Assembly (NCBI GenBank): GCA_946800325.1
Contig: OX326959.1
Coordinates: 26,419,447 to 26,483,446 of the forward strand
Direction of reading: 5' to 3'
From: Luzula sylvatica
Lineage: Eukaryota; Streptophyta; Magnoliopsida; Poales; Juncaceae
Length of the DNA stretch: 64,000 bases
A program made the translations under genes and the position numbers. Of this stretch, positions 36,971-48,774 are shown piece by piece. The first letter of the stretch is position 1. The number at the start of each line of letters is the position of its first letter. Below the pieces are notes generated by a model, which was given only the letters and a program-made list of their open reading frames with translations, did not search any database and was not told the DNA's origin.

Positions 36971-38632
36971 TTAGGAATTCACGATCTAGTTCAACATAAA
37001 TGTCAAAACACTTTCCAGTATATTAGAGCTACGTACAGTATCAAACACCTTAAGTATGTAAAATTTCACCGAGTAGAAACATCTAGATAGAAACAAGTGT
37101 TTACTATTGATTTTCTTCCTAGTCACATATTTTTTATACTTATGTAGTCGTTTTGGCGACTGTCTCGCGTATTTCACCGTCGCTCTAACTCGAGAAACCG
37201 AGTAACCCATCTCTTTTAACTTCTACGGACAGCTATATGCCATTTACATGACCATTTTGTTGCTCTTGTTTTTGCTCTTTTTCTCTCTCATATTATTTCC
37301 TTTCAAACGACTCGGAAAACAAAGATAATTTACCCTGCACAATTTTTTTTCGTTGGGGCAGGCATCAATCACTGTTGTCAAATTTAACTCTTTTCCGAGG
37401 CAACAAGAGATCACGAGAGCAGTAGCGGATCTTGCAATAATTTATTTGAGGGGTCGAATGAAAGACATATTCTGAAATTACACTGCACAATTTTTTTTTT
37501 AGGGACAAACAATAAATTTTTCACTGTTATAATGATAAAATACAATTTTTCACAATTATACTAATAAAATACACTGAATCCCTAACTATATATATCCTAA
37601 CTATATATATTGTTCGGCAAAAATCATGGGGGAGGGAGGCATGGCCCTCCCGGCCCCTATTAAGATCCATCCATGTACGAGAATATGGTATGAGAAGAGA
37701 GTGGACGTAGATTCCTCTTCCCCATTCTCTTTTTAAGCAGTTCAAGTTCAGACCCAATTTGTGGGAGAACAAAGTAAAAAATAGAGGGGTAAAATGGGTA
37801 TTAAAGAAAATTCTCTAAATGCGCTCAACACCTAAAAATAGCGCTTAAAATATCAGCGCCCCTTACAAAAATGAATGTAAATGGTTTAATAAAGGCCGGT
37901 CTATTCCGTGTCCCGATAATACCCCTGAACAGGGCCGGCCAGTGGGCTTGCCCGGACACCCGTTGGGCTGAGAACACTATAGAGCGTGAGTTCAAGTCCC
38001 ATGCCCCGCAGCTTGTTTTTCTTCTTCTTTTTTTGTCCTTGAATCACATATTACACCCCCTACAACTCTTTTGACGGAAAAGACTTTTTGGCCTTCTCAG
38101 ATTATATAAATAACTCTTGATGAAATGAAATGGTATAAATAACGAAATCGGACCTAGGCGAAAATGCCATGCAAATCAAATGTGGTCGACGGTCAGACCT
38201 GCACTAAACGACGAGCAAAAAGATAAATAATGTTTTAGTACCTGGACGTCTACATGTTGAGCAATTTGGAAGGAACACAACCCAACGATATTCAGTAACA
38301 AAAGGAAGGCTACATGTTGAGCGATTTGGAAGGAACACAACCCAACGATATTCAGTAACAAAAGGAAGCAATCCGAGGATATTCCTATAATATAAATTGG
38401 ATATTAGTAGCACCTACAATTAAAAAAACACACAATCTAGGAAATAACGGATAATTCGATATGTACTACACTTGAATTATCAAATGACTAATTAAAAGTC
38501 CAAACATTATTTTCCAAACATACTTACAACCTTCCAATTTAAAAAACTAATAAAAAACAAGCCATCATTTCATTTCAACCACGGCTCAAAATACCAAAGA
38601 AATATGTAGACAGCTCTGTACACCAATCTTTC
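36971..38632. other. Intergenic DNA with tRNA-like stretch and a 60-bp tandem duplication
   Basis: No gene supported. 37.93-38.03 kb is GC-rich and contains GAGTTCAAGTCCC, like a pol III B box, followed by a T run. A 60-bp unit is duplicated at 38250-38368. The rest is AT-rich. Confidence 0.45.
38250..38368. repeat. Two-copy 60-bp tandem repeat
   Basis: CTACATGTTGAGCAATTTGG... (38250-38309) is followed directly by the same 60 bases (38310-38368) with a single A-to-G change in the first 20, so the duplication is recent. Confidence 0.95.
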
Positions 38633-40531
38633 TCATTCTTCACCCTCGTCCAATCCATTACGATTATCCTCATCATCCCCACATTCTCCCTTAAAAGACG
38701 AACACAAGCCCATCGAGGAAATACCACTCATCACTTGATCTATACCAAATGTTACCCCCCCATGAACCGGGTCGGGCATGAGATTACTCGGCGCGGACTC
38801 CAAAAGACATCTCAATGTCTCTCTCGCATTCTTCTCCACCAACGACTCTGTCGACGGTACCAGAAGAGGCGGAACGGCCGTCGATATCATCGGTCCCGCG
38901 CTCACTAAATACGCTTGGCCTGACGAACGGATGTCCATTATCGGTATGTGCACTATCGGGTCTGACATCATACCCGAAAAAGATGGGAATTGGATTTGAG
39001 AACCTATTGGTAAAGGGGGAACTGAATTTATAGATGTAATTGGAGGAGGAACTGGGGAGAAAGGAGAAGTAAATGGAGTAAGGGGCATGGACTGGAGAGG
39101 AAGAGGTCTTGATTGGATTGGAGAGGATTGACCCATTGGGCACCAGCAATAGTACGGTTTGAAAATTGGCTTCTCATTGTGAACTGGAGGAAGCGGGAAA
39201 GTGAAGGTGAGAGGATTAAATGGAGAGAATTGAGGGAGTATATCTGGTGGCAAAGCGAAAGGACTTGATGACGTGTCCTCTTGTGATTTGTGGAAGGGAA
39301 TTGTAGGAAGAGGTAATGGTGAACTCACCGGCACAATATTGATATTAATCGGTAGAGATGGAATAGCAAGAGAACCTAAATTATTATTATTATTTAAATC
39401 ATTACGTCTTTTTCTAAAAGTCGAAGAAGAAGAAGCTCCGTCTTTGAAAGATACGTTGGATCGGGATCTGAGATTCTGGTTTTTAGAATGCCGGAATCGA
39501 GATCCCGGTTTTTGAACTGAAGGCTCTTCGACTTGTGGCGAAGTAATAGATTGAGAACGGAGGAAATAAGATTGAAGATGCGTGCCGAACGAATCTAACC
39601 GCGAATTGGAGATTCCAGTTAGATCGGATAAAGAGGGTTTGGTTTTGAGAATATCTTTTAATTTCTCGAGTAACTGGATTCCGTAGGAAAGAGATTTCTC
39701 GGAAAGCCAGTAGTAGAATTTGCGAGATGCAGAAAATCGGAGGACGAATGAACGGCCAGATCTGTCTGACGAGATTTCCTCGATGATGATGTCATCGATG
39801 AAGTGTGTTCTTATTGGAGGAAGTGGGAATGTATGCCCGTCGTCGCCGAGGTACGAGATTTGGAACCATGATGATGGGAGTATGTTCACGTTCAAATGCC
39901 CTCTGTGAAAAAGAAATGAATTTGTGAGATGGAGAATTAAGTGATGGAATAATTAAATTGATTTACCTCGAAGTAGTAGGACAGAGAAGGCTTCCTTGTT
40001 GGATTATCTTTCCAACTCGAATAGAAACGAGAGGCACACACAAGCATCTTGCGAGCAATCCAATTTCCGACACTTCGAAATGCTGTTTAATTGCAAGATC
40101 TAATCATCAGAATGCGAAGTATTTCAAGAAGAGCAACAATTAACAGTAATTGTGGACAATTAACCGAAATTAACTAAGAATTCAATCACTGAAGCAGTTC
40201 ACAGAGTAATATTTCACATCAATTACATACAAAAATCAAGAAAGGAGAAGAAGCTGACCTGGATGAGCTGAGAAATAAGTCGATCTTCATCAGGACCTCT
40301 CCCAATCCCCGCAGAAGCGTTGAGCTTGAGAAGTGGAGTAAGTCTCTCATCAGCACGACACGCTCCAATAACCTGCACATCGAGGGCTTTAAGACATCGC
40401 ACCACAAAACCCTCTCCGTCGCCCGACACTTCCTCTTCAGTCTCCGTCGATTCTTCTTCGTCTCGATCAGATCTTCCTTGTTCAATCACCTCCTCATCTC
40501 CCTCGTCCCTTCTCGAAGAAGAAGAAGCCAT
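38633..40531 (-). CDS. Conserved plant protein of unknown function, Pro-rich C-terminus
   Basis: Three exons on the minus strand: 40531-40259, 40082-39967, 39902-38633; 552 residues, phases consistent, all introns GT-AG. Residues 1-45 are acidic (DEEESTETEEEVS). Residues 45-130 form the best-structured part: FVVRCLKALDVQVIGACRADERLTPLLKLN, then HFEVSEIGLLARCLCVPLVSIRVGKI. The next 130 residues look globular (SWFQISYLGDDG, FVLRFSASRKFYYWLSEKS, LSDLTGISNSRLDSFG). The remainder is Pro/Ser-rich and probably disordered, with an Asn run and an acidic tail. It resembles an uncharacterised single-copy plant protein I have seen before, but I do not assign a function. The mid-part reads somewhat like a PH-type beta fold; that is only an impression. 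Confidence 0.88.
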
Positions 40532-41142
40532 CGGATATTCAATTCAACAGCAGCATCACCACCACCACAAAGGTAAAGTGAATAAGAAGAAGATAGAATA
40601 CGGCGCGAGAGTCGTGGGGTATGGTCGGTAATGGTAAAAATCACACCGGACTTGAAAAGAGTGTATTAAATCCTCTTGATAAGTCGGTTTCCTGTCCGAG
40701 ATATTTTATAATCCTGGATCTTCCGTGGTCCGAGAAAGTATATTACATATTCATATCACTGTTGATCATGATTAAAGTGTAAGGATAAGAATCAATATAG
40801 GGGAATTGTTACATCACAGGGAAAGTGGTGGGGTCGGTGTTCTCGAATTCCGAGAGATCCAAATCCCGGAAATGGATTCCAAGTCGGTTGTGCAAGAGTG
40901 CTCGACGTGACACGTGAGTAGCCGGTGTGGTGTTATGTTATGCGTCCGCCAATTAGGCACTGGGGAAAGGCCGTTTGTCTTTTCTCGTTTTGTGTAGCTA
41001 GGGATGGCCTCGGTTAAAATAAGGAAAATGTTTAAAGTCGTCTATTTTTTCGACATGTTGTTTTGTACGAAAATTCTATGTAATGTGTCAATGTATATAT
41101 GCCTAAGGGCTTTTTTTGCAAAAGAAAATAATAAATAAGGAA
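40532..41142. promoter_or_regulatory. 5' UTR and upstream region of the 38.6-kb gene
   Basis: Contains (CACCAC)-rich leader sequence at 40550-40570 and CACGTG-like ACACGTGAG at 40910-40918. No assignable core promoter beyond that. Confidence 0.35.
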
Positions 41143-41390
41143 AATGTTCATTCTTGATGTGTGATCACTAATCACGTGAATATGATTTAACAATTTAAAA
41201 TTAACACTTTAATTTATTATTTAACATTTTAATTGTATGTGCAATCATAAATTAAAATAATTAAATCATAAATTAAAATTTTAAATCATATTTTTGTGTG
41301 TTAATTTTGTAAATGTTAAAATTATATTTACGTCATCAAAAATGTGAGAAGAGAATATTAGAGAGTGTACACAACTATTTTTAAAATAAT
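41143..41390. mobile_element. Palindromic MITE, copy 2
   Basis: Same orientation and content as 30.58-30.84 kb: ATATGATTTAACAATTTAAA, TTATTTAACATTTTAATTGTATG, its inverted partner, then AAAATGTGAGA.GAG.ATTAG. Ends approximate. Confidence 0.6.
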
Positions 41391-41689
41391 TGGAAAGTCC
41401 ACTCAACGTACGGAGCCTCTGTCATATCATCAAAATACCATTAGATTACTATTTCAGTTATTAAAATTTTTTTTTTTTTTGTAAAGACACTTATTTATTA
41501 CTAGTTTTTTATTTACTTTATAAACATTTTTAAAAGCAATGTCATCTCAAAGTATTAACATTTGTTAGTTTTCAATTGAACGTATATATTAAATTCTTTA
41601 TTATTTCATTTAAATTATAGTTATTATAATGCTATCCTTTCCACCTTGTGATGACACGTGGCAGGAGATAGTTTTGGTTTTTATCCTCT

Positions 41690-42230
41690 TTTTTATATTT
41701 ACATTTTGGTCTTTTTTTATTTATATTTTCGTCATTTTTTCCATTTTGATCCTTTTTCTATTTTCTATTTTGGTCATTTTTTACATTTTGGTCCTTTTTC
41801 CTATTTTACATTTTTTTTATTTATATTTTGGTCCTTTTTATATTTTGATCCTTTTTTCCTATTTCCTATTTTGGTCCTTTTTTACATTTTGATCATTTTT
41901 TACATTTTGGTCCTTTTTTACATTTTGATCATTTTTTCCTATTTTCCAATTTTTTATTTATTTACATTTTGGTCCTTTTTTACATTTTGATCCTTTTTTC
42001 CTATTTTTTATTTTGGTCCTTTTTTACATTTTGATCCTTTTTTTACATTTTGGTTATTTTTTACATTTTGATTCTTTTTTCCTATTTTCCAATTTTTTTT
42101 TTAATTTGCTCATTGGGCAGGGTTATGTATGCAATTTTGTAAGTTCCAATTTTTTTTTTTGTAATTTTCCTTTTTACCCAATTTTTTTTTCTTTTTACAT
42201 TTTGGTCCTTTTTTTGCTTTTCAATTTTTT
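41690..42230. repeat. T-rich minisatellite, unit about 17-18 bp (TTTTTACATTTTGGTCC)
   Basis: More than 20 degenerate copies of TTTTTACATTTTGGTCC / TTTTTACATTTTGATCC, with blocks of TATTTTCCAATTTTTT. Open frames through it encode only Phe/Leu/Ile/Tyr strings and are not genes. Confidence 0.92.
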
Positions 42231-42673
42231 TTTTATTTGCTCATTTTGCACGGGTATATATGAAATTTTGTAACCTCAAATTTATGCGAGTTTTCATAGA
42301 AATTTGTCATTTGCCCGTTGTATTCATATGACACGTTGCGATTCTTTAATGAACCGTAACTATAATGCATCTATTGACATCAAATAAATTTGCGAATATG
42401 TCATGATTATATTAATCGATTTTAAAAGCATCTGAACAAATACTATTTATACAAACTATATCAGAAAATAATATCCGTGATAGACTAATTTCATGAACCT
42501 TATGCATCTATTGACATCATAATATTTGTAAATATGTCATGATGAGATTAATTTAGTTCAAACGCACGCGCGTTAATTCGCACACGCGTTAATTTTATTT
42601 AAATAATTATATAAAAAACATGTAAAAAAAAATAGATATGTTGTCCCGCACAATTGCGCGGGGATAAAACTAG
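42231..42673 (+). mobile_element. Helitron 3' end
   Basis: The hairpin CCCGC-ACAATTGC-GCGGG (about 42645-42662) is followed by GATAAAA and CTAG (42670-42673), then T. A tandem duplication lies upstream (ATGCATCTATTGACATCA at about 42365 and 42502, each followed by AATATGTCATGAT). Like other Helitrons it has no terminal inverted repeat. The 5' end may lie before the minisatellite but is not identified. Confidence 0.6.
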
Positions 42674-42700
42674 TTTAGATGAATACAAATAAAAAACAAA

Positions 42701-43898
42701 GAAATTTTTGATATGTATACGCACCTCAATCAAAAATAACAAAAAAACACAATCCATCAAACTAATGGAAAGAGCGACATTTTTGAGAGTCGGAAAAGTA
42801 ATGCGAAATTTAAAAATGAAAAATGTTAAAGTTCAACTTATTTGTATCCCAAAAATAACATATTTATTGAATTACGAATGATACAACATTTATTATCGAG
42901 ATATTTTGGTTTGAATTATAGAATATTTATTTTAAATTAATATAGTTTATTTGTAGATGTTTTGGTTTAATTTGTTGAACTTGGTTTAATCAATAGATTT
43001 TTGTATTTATCAGGACGTCGTTCATTTCGTTTCGAACTATAATTATAATTTTTTACTAAATTATAAACATTCTTTTAAATCGGTTCATAAAAAAAAATTT
43101 AAAATTGGGAAACTGTTCAAAACACCCTTAACTTTTCAATAATAAATATCAATATTTTAACTAACGTGTACCGGGCAATCAGTGTTTCGACGTTTAATTT
43201 AGTGTTTAGCATTATCGAACGATATAGTGTCTCTATAGCGACGTAGGGAAACAAAACGCTATATTGCTAAAAGACGAATCGACACAACGTATAACTTCTG
43301 AATTCCGCTACAACGCGATTTGGCGTCGCTATTTAAAACATTGATCAAAAAATTATAGTCGATTTAAAATACATCTGAAATTCAACACAATTAACATTCA
43401 AAATTCACAATATTCAAATTAAAATACATCTAAAAATTCAAATAAATTCAGGTTAAATCACGATGGTCATGAACCAATTGACAATATGAAATTAATATAT
43501 AAATGACTATAAGGATATTTAAAACAATGTTTATAACTTGATAAAATATTATAAGAAAATATTATAAGTATAGTTCCGAAACGAAATGAATGGCATCTTG
43601 AAAAATAAACAAAACGATTAATTAAACCAAAACATCTACAAATAAATGACATTGATTTAAAATAAATATTATTATGTAAAACAAAATATCTCGATAATAA
43701 AAAAATATCATTTGAAATTAAAAAAATATGTTATTTTTAGGTACAAATAAGTCGAACTTTAACATTTCTCATTTTTAAATTTCACCAGCATTACTTTTCG
43801 GACTCTCATAATCCGAAAATGTCATTCTTGCCATTAATTTGGTGGATTGTGTTTTTTGTCATTTTTGTTTTGAGTTATGTATACATATCAAAAATTTC
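42701..43898. mobile_element. 1.2-kb foldback element
   Basis: Arm 42701-43088 (AAATTTTTGATATGTATAC..., TTTGTAGATGTTTTGGTTTAA) is inverted at 43505-43898 over about 390 bp with moderate divergence. The 415-bp spacer includes TAGCGACG-type short phrases. It starts 27 bp after the Helitron 3' end. No target-site duplication was recognised and there is no coding capacity. Confidence 0.7.
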
Positions 43899-44570
43899 CA
43901 AAAAACAACGAAGTAAATTTATAATTGATAAGAATTATATAAAATATTGTAATTAATTTTAAATTATTTTTTTTAAAAATACAGTATTCTTGCTTTTTCA
44001 AAAAAATTATAAAAGAAAATGGAAGATGGGAGTTTATTTTTTAAAAACAAAACTTAACACATATACCTCATTTATCAAATATTATTGTTATTTTTTAAAA
44101 TTATAATTAAAACAAATCACTTGATAACATCAAATTTGTATTATATTGTTTGTTCAATTTAATTTGGTATTAAATGTTTCTGCGTTGTTTCTCTGGTAAA
44201 TATTTTTAGTTGTTTTTAACATCAAATGAAATTTCTATTAGTATTATACAATTAATAATTTAATGTGGAGTGATAAAACAATATGCTTAATGAATAAGTG
44301 GTACGATTCACTATTTTCACATTTGTTTAAACATTAATTATTATTTATTTCTGATTATTGTAAATATTAATGTTATAATTTGTTTCTAAATTATATTATA
44401 ACTTCAAAATATCATTTTACAATATTGGATAATAATATGATTTATTTTTCCGGAGTTTTACTCATCTACCACTTGATATTCACCCAATGGCTAACAAATA
44501 GATTGATATCATATCTTCAAATCAATAAAATACTGCTACGCGAGGAATGAATATAAATCAATAAAATACC
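43899..44570. other. AT-rich intergenic DNA
   Basis: Phrases at 44.1-44.4 kb (TTAGTATTATACAATTAATAATTTAATG, shortened here to its pattern; TGTAAATATTAATGTTATAATTTG) suggest a further decayed copy of the 36-kb Helitron family. No gene. Confidence 0.4.
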
Positions 44571-45540
44571 TGTGCAACAAAAATTCAAAAAATAACTTGT
44601 TTCTCATAAAAAAATTCAATAATTCAAAATTGATTTTTAAAATCTGGTATCCACCAGATTTTAAAAACCCGGTGAGTTAATTAGCATAAATATCATATTT
44701 TGAACAACACAAAAATTGAGATAAAATCACCGATTTTCAAACCCACGCCCATAATTCAATTTATTAAATAAATACGTGACTCAAGACTTTACCATCAAAA
44801 TTTTCATGTACTAGTTAACATATATAATTAACATGATAATTAACATATGCAATATATTTTATTTATTAATCAAGATTTAATTAAAATTAATTTGAATTTA
44901 TAGATTTGAATTAATATAAGTTAATGTAAGTTAATTTTTAATTATGTATTTGTTATTTATAAACTGATTAAGTGTGTTGATTATAACGTAGGGAATTTGA
45001 TGGTAAATTCTTGGTGCAAACTAAAATTTGCCCTTTAGTACTGCCCTCTGCGGCTCTGCCGACGCTCTGTGCATGCAGCAAATAACGGGTAATTTTACTT
45101 GATCCCAAGATTTCACCAAAACATTATTATATTTTATTTAACACACATAATAAACATGGTAATTCAAAATTATATAATTAAAAATTCATTTATATTAATT
45201 AAAATCTATAAATTCAAATTATATTTAATTAGATTTCAATTAACAAATAATGTATTATATATGTTAATTATTACGTTAATTAAATTTGTTAATAGAACAT
45301 GAAAGATTTGATGGTAAAATTTGGAGTCACGTATTTATTTAATGAATTGAATTATCTAACTGGTTTTTCAAATCAGATGATTTTGTCTCAATTTTTGTGG
45401 TGTCCAAAATATGGTATTTATGCTAATTAACCCACCGAGTTTTTAAAATCCGGTGGTACCGGATTTTAAGAATCAGTTTTGGATTAGTTTTGAATATTTT
45501 TTGAAAAACAAGTTATTTTTTTATTTATTTTTTGCACGAA
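44571..45540. mobile_element. 0.97-kb foldback element, related to the 23-26 kb palindrome
   Basis: Arms 44571-45015 and 45100-45540 are inverted copies: left AAAATAACTTGTTT, AATTGATTTTTAAAATC, AACCCGGTGAGTTAATTAGC; right shows the same text reversed. The spacer is only about 85 bp and GC-richer (CTGCGGCTCTGCCGACGCTC). The phrase TTTTTAAAATTCGGT...AACCCGGTGA also occurs in the 23-26 kb element, so they belong to one family. Confidence 0.75.
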
Positions 45541-46743
45541 GGGTTACATGCATAAATGCTCCTTAGTAGTAGTAACTCATAGATGATATATGTAGGTTGT
45601 ATATGGGTAGGTTGTCAACAGAACAAGCGAAATCCAAACTCGACAGGTCGGGTAAAAGTATTTACGGGACGGGTAATACCTGCAAACTAAATATTAGCAT
45701 TGGATTCAGGTCGGTCGGGCATGGGTGGTGGTTGTATCTCGTGATTTCCATTTTTTTGGAAAATGAGTGGATTTGCGAGTTCAGATATGAAAAATAAAAA
45801 TTATTTGAAGTGATGATACGAATAATACGCATACAAATAGTATGATTGTATAAGAAAGTAATGTTACGTAGCAGGATACCGCAATAAGATTGACATTAGA
45901 ATAATGAGTTAACATAAACACATATGAAATTTCATCAAATTACAGTGTCGTCAAAAAATAAAAACTCAAAAAAACATTATGTTTTATCGTGACGTGAGAA
46001 AATATCATGAATATTTACTCCGTATGAAATTATGAAAAAACTTATCTGTATCCAATCTTCCATATGAACATTTCTATATGTGGGTTCATAAGGAATCATA
46101 ACTGAAGCCCTACCTTCAAATGTAAAACTTCAAAGAAAAACTCGTGTGACCCATGTCCACATATCAATTTTTAACTTTACTTCACATCAACTCCGAATCA
46201 CATTTCGTCATATAATAAATAGCGAAAATATAATAGCCCCCTCATCTCGTCCTAATAATCTTGATGAGATGGACAAAAGAGATTAATTTAATTGATTGAC
46301 ACTCTAATTAATGATTAATTGACACGTCAATTGATTTTTAATATGTTAATATTAATACATGTTAATTGACATATCAATAAAATTAAATGATTAATTAACT
46401 CGTTAATTAATTCAATTAAAATGTCTTAATCAATTTAATTAAGGGAAATGTTTTTTTCAGAATTGGCCTCCAAATGGCATCTCCGAATGCACGAGTGCTG
46501 CCATATACAACCCCTAATAAATAGGGAAAATATACTTGGCCCCCTAAATTCATCTCAAATTTCTTAACGAGATGGCAAAAAATGATTAGATGAATTGATT
46601 AGGCTCAATTAATTGTTAATTGATATATTAATAAATTATATTAATACACGTTAATTAATGCATCAATTCAATCAAACGATCAATTAAATCGTTAATCAAA
46701 TAAATTAATAATACTAATCAATCCACTTGCCATTTCATTAAGA
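45541..46743. repeat. Intergenic DNA with a diverged pair of direct repeats
   Basis: A segment at about 46230-46440 (AATATAATAGCCCCCTCATC..., GATTAATTGACACGTCAATT) is echoed at about 46522-46740 (AATATACTTGGCCCCCTAAA..., TGTTAATTGATATATTAATA). Each copy has internal inverted symmetry around GATGAGATGG / ACGAGATGG. Probably two copies of one small MITE. No gene. Confidence 0.45.
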
Positions 46744-47708
46744 TGGGTTGTTTGGCAAGTGAAATTAGTAGAGCGGAATCAGATTATAAGGTGGAGAAAT
46801 AAAAAATTCTGAAGTTAGTAATTTCACAGTATGTTTGGATGTCTAAATTATAAGATGTTGGGAAATATAATTTTTTGTTTGGTTGTTTTCAAAATTCTGA
46901 AATTTTGTTATTGGAAATGTAAAAATAAAATTTCATTAAAACTTATAAAAAATAGTATTATTGTAATATAACATTATTGCAATATAAAATTATATAATAT
47001 TATATCTATGCAATATATTATAATAATATAAAAGTATTAAATTTTGTATTATTATAATATTATATTTATCTATTAATATATGATAATTAAAATAATAATT
47101 TTATTATTTAACATAATTACAATAATATTAGTAATATAATTATATTAATTATGTGGATATAATAATTATAATATAATGATTTTATTATTATAATATAATT
47201 GATTATATGGATATGATAATAATATAATAATTATTATATTATATAGGAAGTATATTATAATTATAAAATTATTAAATTACAATTACTAAATTCATATAAT
47301 TTAATATAATATTTTAATAATTTATAATATTATACATATAATACATTATAATAATAATATAATATTATTAAATGCATTGTTTGTGATTGTAATATTGTAT
47401 TTGATTCATAAAATAATATAATTTATAATTATATATATTATCATATTAATTATATAGATATACTATAATTATTATGACTTATAAATTATATTATATTAAT
47501 TATATAGATTGAATAATTATAAATATAATCATTCTTTGATTATAATCTTTTGCTATATAATATAATAATAATAACAATAAGAATAATAATAATAATAAGA
47601 ATAATAAGAATAATAAAATTTTCTATTTTGTAATTCTAGTTTTTGTTGGAGTGAAAATATGAAACAAAAATGAAATGAATTTTCTCCACAATTCCTTGTA
47701 CCAAACAA
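46744..47708. mobile_element. Possible MITE with GTTGTTTGG ends
   Basis: The left end GGTTGTTTGGCAAG is mirrored by CTTGTACCAAACAACG at the right. The body is almost pure AT with (TAATAATAA) runs at 47560-47615. GTTGTTTGG-type termini are common in Tourist-like and hAT MITEs, but a target-site duplication was not resolved. Confidence 0.4.
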
Positions 47709-47879
47709 CGATTGTTTTTTTGGGTGTTCGAGGGGCACCATATATAATAATATAAGTCTAATAGTCTAATAGATACTATGGCCCATTGGCCCTGTGGGCC
47801 CTAATGACTCGTTAATTCCTATTTGCATTTAAATATTTGCCCTTTCCCACTTATACCCCTTGACTACCCAATAATTACC

Positions 47880-48572
47880 ATGCCACAAGTCTCCTTCCCT
47901 TTCCTCTTCAAATTGAAACGATTCAAGCGAGCTTCCTGCACCCATTTCCGCAGGTCCATGAATTACTTCTCGAGAAAGCTCAAACGCCAAATTCCCCCCA
48001 GTTACTATTTCATCTTACTCTTCTTTCTCTTAATCATATGCTTTCAGTTCCTTCTCAGTACCAGCCTTCCGAAGTTGGTACCGATCAACAAATTTTACCG
48101 TACCTCCAATCATAACTCCGTACTATGTAACAGTAAATTACAGAAAGAACCCAAGCTAGGCGAATTGGGGGAAATGATGGTTTCGATGCTACCTTACGAT
48201 TTACCTTTCACCCTATTCGTCCCTTCAATTTCAGCCTTTGAGAAAGTTCTGAAACTCAATGGGAATGAAAGTTTAACAACCATGAATATGAACAACACGT
48301 ACGCTATTGTTTCTCGAGTTCTTGGATTTTCTGCAGTCCCTAAACAACTGCCATCTGGCGCGTTGTCGGCGAAGAAAGAGACAGTGGTCGATTCTGTATC
48401 GGGATTCAAATTGTATGCGTGGAAGGACAGTAATGGAATGGTTGTTGTTAATGGTGTTAAATCTGTATGTGTTAATCTTAAAATAGGCGAAGTTTTTGTT
48501 CATGTCATGAACGGAGTTTTGATGGATCCTGAATTCGAGCAATCGTTTATTCCTGACTACGAAGACAGATAA
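47880..48572 (+). CDS. FAS1 (fasciclin) domain protein with N-terminal membrane anchor
   Basis: Single exon, 230 residues from the first in-frame ATG (MPQVSFPFLFKLKRFKR). The first 40 residues are basic; residues 41-60 (YYFILLFFLLIICFQFLL) are a clear transmembrane or signal-anchor segment, suggesting a type II protein. Residues about 95-215 resemble one FAS1 domain: GEMMVSMLPYDLPFTLFVPS, AFEKV, IVSRVLGFSAVP, a variable loop, and VFVHVMNGVLMDPEFEQSF, which is the H2-like end of the fold. FAS1 domains mediate cell-surface adhesion. It lacks the long Pro/Ser AGP stretches and GPI tail of classical FLAs. It converges with SQD2, the stop codons being 202 bp apart. Function not established. Confidence 0.82.
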   Translation: MPQVSFPFLFKLKRFKRASCTHFRRSMNYFSRKLKRQIPPSYYFILLFFLLIICFQFLLSTSLPKLVPINKFYRTSNHNSVLCNSKLQKEPKLGELGEMMVSMLPYDLPFTLFVPSISAFEKVLKLNGNESLTTMNMNNTYAIVSRVLGFSAVPKQLPSGALSAKKETVVDSVSGFKLYAWKDSNGMVVVNGVKSVCVNLKIGEVFVHVMNGVLMDPEFEQSFIPDYEDR

Positions 48573-48774
48573 ATTTTCTTCTTGCTTTGATAAATTTAAG
48601 ATAGTTGTATTTTCCTTCATAGGATGTATTTTAGAAATGATTATAGTCGAACAAATACTAATTATATTTATTAGATGTTTTTATTTTCGAATATGAATTA
48701 TAGATTACATGCAAATACAATAAATCAACTATAATTGATTTAACCACCACAAACAAATACAACACTCGTACAAT

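Noticed and set aside
41629..42273. Hydrophobic Phe/Leu/Ile open frames
   Set aside because: They are translations of the TTTTTACATTTTGGTCC minisatellite.
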